64,000 bases of DNA from JAIRVZ01 sp031553755 (GTDB lineage: Bacteria > Bacteroidota > Bacteroidia > Bacteroidales > Azobacteroidaceae), in the NCBI GenBank assembly GCA_031553755.1, contig JAVBKZ010000003.1, positions 1-64,000 on the forward strand. Direction: 5' to 3'. The position numbers and the translations under genes were made by a program. Positions 18,616-27,700 of the stretch are shown here, in pieces. A model generated the notes under the pieces. It made no database searches and was not told where the DNA came from. It saw only the letters and a list, made by a program, of their open reading frames with translations. How positions within the stretch are numbered: position 1 is the first letter of the stretch; each line of letters starts with the position of its first letter.

Positions 18616-19182
18616 ATGAAACAAAACTGGAAACCGGGAACAATGATTTATCCTCTTCCTGCCGTAATGATCAGTTGCGGTTCGGAAACAGAAGAATATA
18701 ATATACTGACTGTTAGTTGGGTAGGGACCGTTTGTTCCAGTCCGGCAATGTGTTATATTTCAATTCGTCCCGAACGACATTCTTACGAAATCATTAAAAA
18801 AAATAAAGAATTCGTTATCAATCTTACGAGTAAAGAACTTGCATTCGCGACAGATTGGTGCGGCGTGAAATCGGGCAAAGAATTCAACAAATTTAAAGAA
18901 ATGAAATTAACGCCCGGAAAATCTACCATAGTCAAAGCCCCTTATATTGAAGAATCTCCTTTATCAATAGAATGCAAGGTCACACAAATTATCCCTTTGG
19001 GTTCACACGATATGTTCATTGCCGAAGTTGTGAATGTTTTGGCCGATGAGAGATATATCGATACCCAAACAGGAGCTTTCGACATGACCAAAGCAGGATT
19101 ATTAGCCTACTCACACGGAAATTATTACGAACTCGGAAAAATTATCGGTAAATTCGGATGGACTGTCCGGAAGAAAAAATAA
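18616..19182 (+). CDS. Flavin reductase-like (DIM6/NTAB) FMN-binding protein
   Basis: The protein has 188 residues, the usual length for the family. Matching regions are the N-terminal YPLPAVMISCGSE, the core TVSWVGTVCSSPAMCYISIR and the RHSYEIIKKNKEFVINLTS segment. In flavin reductase-like proteins these form the split beta-barrel that binds FMN. The family transfers electrons from NAD(P)H to flavin or works as an unknown oxidoreductase. The substrate cannot be inferred. It lies downstream of pyrBI but is separated by tandem repeats, so shared transcription is uncertain. Confidence 0.85.
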   Translation: MKQNWKPGTMIYPLPAVMISCGSETEEYNILTVSWVGTVCSSPAMCYISIRPERHSYEIIKKNKEFVINLTSKELAFATDWCGVKSGKEFNKFKEMKLTPGKSTIVKAPYIEESPLSIECKVTQIIPLGSHDMFIAEVVNVLADERYIDTQTGAFDMTKAGLLAYSHGNYYELGKIIGKFGWTVRKKK

Positions 19183-19202
19183 ATATTTCCACGGAAAAAA
19201 TT

Positions 19203-19895
19203 ATGTATAAATACTTCTTCATACTCATATTTTGTTTACTACAATTCAATGACGCTTGTGCTCAATTGAAGAAGTTCAATAATATTGATAATATACTTAA
19301 TTGGGGATTTAGAATTGGCCTGGATGCTAAAAATTCAGACAATCAAGAAATTAGTATCAACGGAACAAAGACAGAGTCGGCAATATTTAAAAATGAAGTA
19401 GGTTTTCAAAGCGCGGTATTCGGGCGAATTAACTTCGAAAATCTATTTATCCAACCCGATATCGGATATGCTTATCTTCGTGAAATGGTTGTTGTAGGTT
19501 TACCTCAATCCTCAGATCAATCCAATCCGCAAAATACAGGCCTGCAAATTAAAACACAATCTTTATCTTCAGCCATGTTGATAGGATACAACGCTATTAA
19601 AGAAGATATTTTCCTTTTTAACATATATGCAGGCCCTAATTTAAGGTATGATTTTAATACGAAATACACCACTAACGAAATTATTTTTGAAGACAAAAAT
19701 CCGGTTTTCGGGCTGAACCTACTTACCGGAATTTCGGCTAATATTTCGTTCCTTCATTTTGATTTCAGGTATGAAATGAATTTTGTCAAAAGTGAAAACA
19801 CTTTCAATTTTCCCAATACAGAAGAAGTTTCAAACGTGATTACTATCAGAAAAAATGAAAATATCCTGAGCTTTTCTATCGGGATGATGTTTTAG
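19203..19895 (+). CDS. Outer-membrane beta-barrel protein
   Basis: About 230 residues from the ATG at 19203. A longer frame opens at 19158 inside the previous gene, but the 19203 start places a clean signal peptide at the N-terminus (MYKYFFILIFCLLQFNDACA). The mature part alternates hydrophobic and polar residues in strands ending in aromatic residues (GFRIGLDAKN, FGRINFENLFIQPDIGYAYL, FDFRYEMNFVK). The terminal NILSFSIGMMF ends in Phe, as barrel proteins do. It resembles the PorT/outer-membrane-beta-barrel (OMP_b-brl) type. Its stop overlaps that of the convergent glycosidase gene by 4 bp, leaving no room for a separate terminator. Confidence 0.75.
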   Translation: MYKYFFILIFCLLQFNDACAQLKKFNNIDNILNWGFRIGLDAKNSDNQEISINGTKTESAIFKNEVGFQSAVFGRINFENLFIQPDIGYAYLREMVVVGLPQSSDQSNPQNTGLQIKTQSLSSAMLIGYNAIKEDIFLFNIYAGPNLRYDFNTKYTTNEIIFEDKNPVFGLNLLTGISANISFLHFDFRYEMNFVKSENTFNFPNTEEVSNVITIRKNENILSFSIGMMF

Positions 19896-21241
19896 TTTGT
19901 TACCCTGAATGGTATATTGGAAGTTCCAACCATGCCTTTTCCATTCAAGACGTACACATATAATCGATAATTTCCTTGTTTTACCGGAATTGTGATTTGT
20001 TGTTCCTGTTGTTTTCCTGTTATCACTTTTCCTATTCTTTTTGGTCGAGGTTCATACGATCCTCCATTTCCAAGTACGGTGGCTTCTTCGAGCATTTCCC
20101 ACACATAGGTTAATTCGTAATTTTTCGGGTCGAACGCATCAACAAATGCTAAAATCTGTACATTTGGTTTGAATATCATTTGGCTGTTTACATCTTTTTC
20201 TTTCAAAATTATTCCTTTTACAACCGGAGCTCGTTCGATAGATACTGTACCTTTCCATGCTTTTTCCATTACTTCTACCGTAGGACAAATTTCTCTTCTT
20301 AGAGGTAATTCCTCCACATCACTTTCAACAAACATACCATACCAAGTAGGTGTTCTTTCTTGTTTCTGCCCCCAAAGAAATACAAATGAGCCTAAACATC
20401 TGTCATCATCTTTAATGCAAGTTTGATAACGTTTTTCATATTCTATTCTTTTTTCTTCACTCGTTTGTTCAATCGGCGCTCCCCATTCAGTTTCCTTTGT
20501 TTCCCAATGTCCGCTTGGTCCCCATTCGGTAACTGCATAAACTCCTTCATATTGCGATTTGGCAACCATTTCTTTTAGATTATAAATTGCTCCATAGGCA
20601 TTTATACCTATCAAATCTAAATCGGGAGCATATTTCGCAATATTATTTAAAGCAGTTTCAGAATATGAAATTACACTCATAACCGGATGATTACTGTCTT
20701 GTTTTTTTATCATAACCGCCAATTCATTTACAAATTCCCAAGCCTCTTTTGTATCTGCGCCTTCCAGATTTATTTCATTTCCTAATGCCCATGCCATTAT
20801 ATTGGGATGATTTTTATACGCGTCTAATAATGATTGAAGTTTGTTTCTTTGTTTATTTTTATATGTTTCGTCTAAATAATCATCAGCATGGTGAGATAAC
20901 CAAATTCCAGTCAATGCGTACATGTTGTTTTTTCTTGCCGCATCCAATTCTTTAGAAAGTTTTTTCACATCTGTATCCCAAATACGAAACGCGTTCGCAC
21001 CTAATGATTTCGCCAAATCAAGTTGGCTTCTTCCTCCAATTCCATTGATATAGAACTCTTCATTATTCAAATAGAATTTTAATTTCCCACTTTCATTTTT
21101 TACCGCAAATTTATTGACAGAGTTATCATTTTCTATCGGTTTAACAATAGAAGAATTATTTTCAGGAGAAATTTCTTCTCCATACAACTGAAAAGAAAAA
21201 TATGATATGGATAAAATCAAGAAAAACAACTTATTACACAT
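19892..21241 (-). CDS. Clan GH-A glycoside hydrolase (GH2-type TIM barrel)
   Basis: The protein has 449 residues, with a signal peptide at 1-21 and no T9SS domain, so it is probably periplasmic. The TIM barrel (about 50-320) shows the acid/base in MAWALGNEINLEG (Glu156) and the nucleophile in YAVTEWGPSGHWE (Glu239), 83 residues apart as in clan GH-A. The N-terminal beta segment resembles GH2 Ig-type edges (INGIGGRSQLDLAKSLGANA), and about 100 residues at the C-terminus form an Ig-like domain. GH2-like annotation is likely, but GH158 endo-beta-1,3-glucanase is an alternative that fits the glucan locus. It starts 4 bp after the GH3 stop and is the last gene of the locus. Confidence 0.8.
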   Translation of the reverse strand: MCNKLFFLILSISYFSFQLYGEEISPENNSSIVKPIENDNSVNKFAVKNESGKLKFYLNNEEFYINGIGGRSQLDLAKSLGANAFRIWDTDVKKLSKELDAARKNNMYALTGIWLSHHADDYLDETYKNKQRNKLQSLLDAYKNHPNIMAWALGNEINLEGADTKEAWEFVNELAVMIKKQDSNHPVMSVISYSETALNNIAKYAPDLDLIGINAYGAIYNLKEMVAKSQYEGVYAVTEWGPSGHWETKETEWGAPIEQTSEEKRIEYEKRYQTCIKDDDRCLGSFVFLWGQKQERTPTWYGMFVESDVEELPLRREICPTVEVMEKAWKGTVSIERAPVVKGIILKEKDVNSQMIFKPNVQILAFVDAFDPKNYELTYVWEMLEEATVLGNGGSYEPRPKRIGKVITGKQQEQQITIPVKQGNYRLYVYVLNGKGMVGTSNIPFRVTN

Positions 21242-21245
21242 AAAA

Positions 21246-24200
21246 TTATTCTTTTATAAGTTTCAAAACTTTAGAGTTTTTGTTACCATACACTTGCATC
21301 AAATACACTCCTGATTGACAACCTGAAAGATTAATATAAGTTTCTGTCGAAACTATCATTTCTTCTTTGATTGTTTTTCCGGTTACATCAACGATTTTCA
21401 AAGATATAAATTGCTTATAATCATAGATATTAACAACAAATTCATCTTTAATAGGATTCGGATAAACTTGTATATTTTCTGTTTTCTCGGATAAATATTC
21501 TATTTCCTGAGGTGTATCAATTCCAAAATTCATAATACCGTGTCCGTATTGAAACAATGGATCTCCAAATATCGGAGGAACCGGTAAATCTTGCGCGATA
21601 TAATTGCGGATTAAAGATCTTTCCGAATCCGTCGCTCCAATATCATAAGGCAATTCCCATTTTTCAATTTGATTTTTCGTGTTATCTGTTCCTACTTGAT
21701 CTTGCGAACGAGGCATTTGGAATGGAAGTTTACCACTTGGAGCAAAATCTCCGAAAATACATTCGGCCACCGCTTGAGCAATTCCATTTCCTCCTCTGTA
21801 AACTGCTAAAACGGCATCCGACATTTCTACAACAGGAGTCAATACATAAGGACGAGGTAAAATAACAACCGTAATTACTTTTACTCCCGCGTCATAAAAT
21901 TTACGGATAACTTCCAACTGATCATCGGGTATGTTTGGATTTTTATCCGCCCATTGAGTCCCGTGCGTATACGACTCTTCACCGATTACAACAACTGCCA
22001 CTTTAGGGTTTGTGCTGTCATCCTGAAAAACTTTAATATTATTCTTCGTCGCTCTCTCTGTTATCGCTTGTAAATAATTTTTCACCTGTTTATTGTCATA
22101 ATAAATAGATTGCCAAATCACGTTAGGATCGTCATTCTGACCTTTCCATGTAGCTCTTGGTCCTCCAACAATAATTTCATCATTTGTATTTAGTTTCAAC
22201 GGTAATAATTTGTTATTTTTCAATAGAGTAATTGATTTCCGGGCGGCATTCAATACAATAGGATGATGCTCCGCGTTTGTCCATTTACAAGTAGGGTCTC
22301 CATACGGATTTTCAAACATTCCTAAGCGTATTTTCGTATCTAACACTCTTGTAGCAGCCTCATTAATGCGATCAATCCCTACCGATGCTATCAAATCATC
22401 TATGCTTGTAGGAGCAGAAGGTGCTCCTCCTAATACATCAATACCGGCTCCAATGCTTCTGATTGATTGATTTGTATTAGCACCTAACCAGTCGGTTACA
22501 ATGAATCCTTTGAATTTAATTTCATTTCTCAAGTAATCAATAATTTTTTTACTTGTATTAGACCCTTCTCCCGAAGGATCTAATAAAGGAGAAGAACTAT
22601 AACCTGGCATTACGGAAGCCGCATTCGCATCGACTGTAGCGTGCCAGGGTTTCATGTGGTATTTAATTGTCACTTCATCATATTGGGTAGGACCTTCTCC
22701 TCCTGCACCCTGACTTGGCCAGTGTTTTACCGTAATCATCATGGAATGAGGATTGATTTCCGGGCCTCCTTGCATTCCGCAAACAATCGCGCGAATACTA
22801 GCGGCCACTTCATCGGCATTTTCTCCGGCTCCTTCCTGAATACGAGGATAAAGAACTTTTGTGCTTACTTCCGCCAATGGAGCTAAAGTTCCTGTAAAGC
22901 CAAATGATTTCTGTTCAATCCGGTGTAAATTGCCACATTGATAAACCAAATCCATATCACGGGTAGCTGCCAATCCTAATTGTGTAGGATAAATTGTTTT
23001 CCATCCATGCATCTTATCTCCTAAAAACGCGATAGGAATTCCCATCCGTGTTTTGGCAGCTGCATATTGACTGTACCTCATGCCACTTTCAACACCATAA
23101 GAAAACGCAAATCCATCTAAAGGATTATCATTACCTCCATAATATAACTGGCAAAATTTCTCTTCGGTTGTCAAACGGCTCATTAAATCGGCTAAACGCT
23201 CTTCAGGTGTCAAATGCCAATCTTCAAAAGGTTCGATCGTTCCGTTTTTATTCATGTCCCGACAACCACCTATAATATTGATTCCGTCATTTTCTGTTTC
23301 CATCGATGGAATATACAAACCAAACTGTTGTTTGCCGGAATATTTCATTCCTGAAGTCGTTATAGCTATCACATACCATTTGTAAGTCCAACGATCGACC
23401 AAATCATTTGTTAAAGTAAAAGAGTTGGTTGTAGATTCTCCTACTTTAGTATACCTGTCGAGTAAATTACCTGAAGTGTGCCATTCATAGTCATTTCTCG
23501 TTATATTGAGATATATTTCATATTTGACAACATTTTCACAAGACTCCCAAGTTAAAGTCGGTTTACGGGTATTTGTTATCATAGTTTTATTGCCTGGAGT
23601 CAATAAATTAAAATCGACTTGCTCCGGAGGATTTATAGTTACCAACACATCGTCCGTACCAACAGCTAAAGAATCATCGACTACCGTCAATTTAAATTTA
23701 TAAGTACCGATACTCAATCCGGACACTTCCGTTTTAGCGTTATCAGGAGAACTGATAATTGCCTGATTCGGCCCGGTTACTTGTGTCCATTTATAACTTT
23801 TAATAATCCCATCTCTATCCTGACTTCTCGAACCGTCTAATTCCGTACTGCTTTGAGGAGCATACAATGTAACATCTTGTCCGGCATCAGCCACAGGAGA
23901 TTGATTTCCAAATGTGATTTTAGGAGTCAACTTGACATGAATTACCATGTCTTTATAAACTGTGAGATTCAAGGGAATTCCTTTGATTGTATCTGTAGTT
24001 GAACCTTGTTTAAGTGACCAAAAATCAATTGTAAAATCACCTCGAAAATCCATTAAATCCATTTTTAAAGGAGTTAATTCATTATATCTCAAGTTAAAAA
24101 TTTCATCTTTATTTTGTATAATTAATTCGCTTTGTTCATTCTGGTCTATTGGAGTTAACTTAACTTTAAGATATTGAACATAAGGAACTTCAAACTTAAC

Positions 24201-24686
24201 ATCAACAGAAGTTAATTGCTCTAATCCATAAATACGACATTCATAAAAAGAATATCCGTATCCTGTATTACGGGAAATACCATATACACGCACATAACGC
24301 CCTTTTATATTCAAATCCGTAGGAACAACATCTGTATGTTTTCCGGTTGGAACATCTTTTACGTGCGCAATTTCCGTGAATGTATTAAATTCCCTATCGT
24401 TTGATACCTGAATGGTAAATTCTTTAGCGCAAGCTGTTTCCCAATCTATTTCAACACGAGATATATGATATTCTTTTCCCAAATCAACGGCCCACCAGCC
24501 CGGATCTGTTTTATGCAGACTTTCCCAACGTGTATTTGCAGTTCCATCATTTCCTTTTGAAGCAACTTCTCCTCCATTTACAGATGATGCCCATGCTGTT
24601 TTTCCCTGACTAACCAATGTCTGGGCAAAGGAATATTGACACAAACAAATAATTACTGTTAAAAACAGAATTGATTTTTTATTCAT
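21246..24686 (-). CDS. Multidomain GH3 beta-glucosidase with discoidin and PKD domains, T9SS-sorted
   Basis: The protein has 1146 residues. Order: signal peptide 1-21; F5/8-type (discoidin) carbohydrate-binding domain about 24-155 (WWAVDLGKEYHISRVEIDWE); beta linker; PKD domain about 265-350 (NQSPVADAGQDVTLYAPQSS); FnIII-like domain 352-460; GH3 N-terminal domain from about 470, with nucleophile Asp732 in GFIVTDWLGA; GH3 C-terminal domain about 805-1040; T9SS sorting domain from about 1069 (IQVYPNPIKDEF). It should release glucose from the non-reducing ends of beta-glucan oligosaccharides at the cell surface. The large N-terminal binding part is unusual for GH3, which normally starts with the catalytic domain. 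Confidence 0.92.
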   Translation of the reverse strand: MNKKSILFLTVIICLCQYSFAQTLVSQGKTAWASSVNGGEVASKGNDGTANTRWESLHKTDPGWWAVDLGKEYHISRVEIDWETACAKEFTIQVSNDREFNTFTEIAHVKDVPTGKHTDVVPTDLNIKGRYVRVYGISRNTGYGYSFYECRIYGLEQLTSVDVKFEVPYVQYLKVKLTPIDQNEQSELIIQNKDEIFNLRYNELTPLKMDLMDFRGDFTIDFWSLKQGSTTDTIKGIPLNLTVYKDMVIHVKLTPKITFGNQSPVADAGQDVTLYAPQSSTELDGSRSQDRDGIIKSYKWTQVTGPNQAIISSPDNAKTEVSGLSIGTYKFKLTVVDDSLAVGTDDVLVTINPPEQVDFNLLTPGNKTMITNTRKPTLTWESCENVVKYEIYLNITRNDYEWHTSGNLLDRYTKVGESTTNSFTLTNDLVDRWTYKWYVIAITTSGMKYSGKQQFGLYIPSMETENDGINIIGGCRDMNKNGTIEPFEDWHLTPEERLADLMSRLTTEEKFCQLYYGGNDNPLDGFAFSYGVESGMRYSQYAAAKTRMGIPIAFLGDKMHGWKTIYPTQLGLAATRDMDLVYQCGNLHRIEQKSFGFTGTLAPLAEVSTKVLYPRIQEGAGENADEVAASIRAIVCGMQGGPEINPHSMMITVKHWPSQGAGGEGPTQYDEVTIKYHMKPWHATVDANAASVMPGYSSSPLLDPSGEGSNTSKKIIDYLRNEIKFKGFIVTDWLGANTNQSIRSIGAGIDVLGGAPSAPTSIDDLIASVGIDRINEAATRVLDTKIRLGMFENPYGDPTCKWTNAEHHPIVLNAARKSITLLKNNKLLPLKLNTNDEIIVGGPRATWKGQNDDPNVIWQSIYYDNKQVKNYLQAITERATKNNIKVFQDDSTNPKVAVVVIGEESYTHGTQWADKNPNIPDDQLEVIRKFYDAGVKVITVVILPRPYVLTPVVEMSDAVLAVYRGGNGIAQAVAECIFGDFAPSGKLPFQMPRSQDQVGTDNTKNQIEKWELPYDIGATDSERSLIRNYIAQDLPVPPIFGDPLFQYGHGIMNFGIDTPQEIEYLSEKTENIQVYPNPIKDEFVVNIYDYKQFISLKIVDVTGKTIKEEMIVSTETYINLSGCQSGVYLMQVYGNKNSKVLKLIKE

Positions 24687-24730
24687 TATATTTTAGGTTA
24701 TAGTATTTTTCTTTATGAGAATTAAAAATT

Positions 24731-27700
24731 TCATTTCTTTACTACTCTTCTGGAAACAATTCCTGATTTTGAAATGAGAGAAAGGATATAATATCCTTGT
24801 TTTAATCTTGATGTATTCAGGCTATAAACAAGTTGTCCTTGTATATTTTCGTCCAATACAATATTACCGGTAACCGAATGTAATCTTAATTTCTCAAATT
24901 GACCTTCGGTTTGAACAATCAATTGGTCGACAAACGGATTCGGATATATCGAAATCTGATTGTCACTGATTTTATTGATATACGTTCCGCCAAGCACTGA
25001 AATTCTGAGATTAGAAGATGTAGTCGCACCTTTATTATCTGTAACTGTTAATTGGAAAATATAGAGTTTTCCTGTTTCCAGTCCGGTTACAGAAGTTATC
25101 GCGCTCGATGAATTAGAAATTATAACAGAAGTATTGGCATCTATTTGTTTCCATTCATATTTTACAATAGTACCATCAGAATCTACCGATTTGCTTCCAT
25201 CAAGAATTAATTCACTTCCAACATTGACAGACCTGTCATTTCCAGGAATGGCCATCGGAGAAAAATTATCCGGACGAACAACTATAACAACTTGATCTGT
25301 AGCCGTTTTTTCATTACTATCTGTTATTGTACAATCAAAAGTATAAGTTCCTAACTGTAGACCGGAAACAACAGTCGTTGCCTGATCGGGAGAAACTATT
25401 GTTACAAATGCATTAGCATCTGTTTGTCTCCATTCATATTTTGTAATGGTAGCCGTTCCATAAGTTACCGGAGTCGCGGTTAATGTCGTTGACGTATTTT
25501 CAGGGTATAAAATAACCTGATCTTCTCCGGCATTCACTTCTGAAGGCATAACATCGGTAGTTAATGTAAATTTAAATGAATTTAGGTTTGCTCCTGTCTT
25601 ATCAATCATGACGCGCATAACATGTTTTCCTTGTTTCATGGAAATATTGGCAACAAACATGTCAAATCGGGTCCAACCTGTTCCTTTTGGTACGGTAACA
25701 GCTCCCGTCATATCTCTATCATCAATAAAAATTCTCAACGCGCCTCCCGCATTTGATCCTAAGTTAGCATTCATGGCATACACACCGTCTGTCTGAACAT
25801 TGATTGTATATTCAAACCATTCTCCGGTATTTGTCCATCCAATATTACTATTGGCAATATTGGAAGTACCTTCGGTTTCAACTCCAGTATCCGGCCTGTA
25901 GTTTGTTCCTCCTTTCATCTCCAATTCATTGTCATGGCAAGCCACTTCGGGGCCTCCATCGTCAAACTGAACCGCATAAATAGTTTCGTTTGGAATTGCC
26001 CAAGGTTGACGGTTGTTATAAGGCTTTTGTTCTACCACGTTTAAATTAACTATCGAAGGTTCGCTTTCGTTTCCTTCATTGTCGAAGGCGACAGCTTTCA
26101 ATACTTTTGCACCTAAAGAAGTAACGGTAGTAAAAATTTCATAAGGTTCGGCATAAGAAGTTCCAACGAGTTCATTGTCTATATAAAATTTTACCCACAA
26201 AACCCTTCCATCTTTATCAGAAGCTATGGCAGTTAATTTTGTTGCGCTATTTAACGCTAATTTTCCATCACTTTGGTGAGATGTTATTGTTACTTTCGGC
26301 TTAATTCCTCCCGACAATTTGGAGTTATAATAAACCTTTGCTCCTACTTTAATGGTTTCTATTTTTGTTCCATTCCTGTAAATATCAACATCTACGTCAG
26401 CATCAGTTGCATTGTATAACAAATAAGTCAGTTCTCCTTTAGCATTTTGATATACAGCACCGGAAGGAATACTTGTGTGATATCCCGGAGCCGGATTACC
26501 GTAGGTAATCATGGCATTGCTCATATAATAATTGGTAGTTGTATTCAAATGATTTCGCCAATCTTGTCCGGCTTTATCCGGAAGCCTGCAAAAATCATCG
26601 ACCCATTGAGCTGCTGTTTCAGGATTGATATAGTTCATGATGTTCAGATGATAACCTCCTAAATAGGGCCCCATTGTTTTGATATTATCATAAGGATCGT
26701 CATTCGTGTGCATCGGAAGTCCATCATATATGAAAGTTGTTCGGTCATGAAACATAGCTGTGTTTATTTCTTTCATGCGTTCGGGGTTTATACAAAAATC
26801 CCTATAATAAAAATCGACCGGACAAGCTTGAATTCCCAATACCCAAGCCGGATCTCCCGCGAAATAAGTAGCCCAAGCCAAATTATCTGTTCTTAAAATA
26901 CCCACATATTGACGGCCATACGTAGAAGGAAAATTTTCTTTATACATGTCCAACCAATATTCTCCGGCTGTAAGGTTTTCGAGCAAATAACCCATCGCGC
27001 CGGTATCAATGATTTTTTTTTCGTTTAATTCTACTCCCATCAGGTAAATACCAAACCATGAATTAATGGCTTCTGATGTCGATTCTTGATTATTACCTCC
27101 TCCGTCGCCTGTTCCTCCGGCAAAAGAGTGTCCCAAATAAGGATCAAATGTCCTTAAAAATGGAATGTATTTGTCATTTTCGTTTTTATAATGATCCCAA
27201 TTGGCATAAGTTTTCGTAACTAATTTTGTCATTTCCGCGAAATCACGTTTGAATTCGTTATCGACCATCATTAAGCGAGCAGCTCCTACGGTAAAATAGC
27301 CATTATGAAAATGTAAATCATTAAATCCCTGAGATCCATATCCCGGAGGAAATCCGATAACGGCTCCATATTTCGGATATTCGGCAAAATAATAAGATTT
27401 CTTTATTTTTTCCGATTCATCGAAAGTAAACCAGTCCGTAAGTTCTGTTTTCAATCCTTTTCTGAATAAATCAAATCCTTTATGTTCCAAACATTTAGAC
27501 ATCAACATCATGGTCGTTTGTTCTCCTAATCCTTTGGCATAAGTATTTCCATTTCTACCAAAATGCGTAGAAGAATAATCTAATAATGAATTCATCATAG
27601 ATTTACGTTCTTCCGTCATATTGAGCGGTTCGGGCATATAAGGAGGTATTCCTCCAAAATTATAACTGATGGAAAATGATTTTTCGGCCGCGGTCTTCAT

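Noticed and set aside
19158..19895. The longer start at 19158 for the outer-membrane protein
   Set aside because: It lies inside the flavin reductase gene and would bury the signal peptide; the ATG at 19203 gives a proper one.
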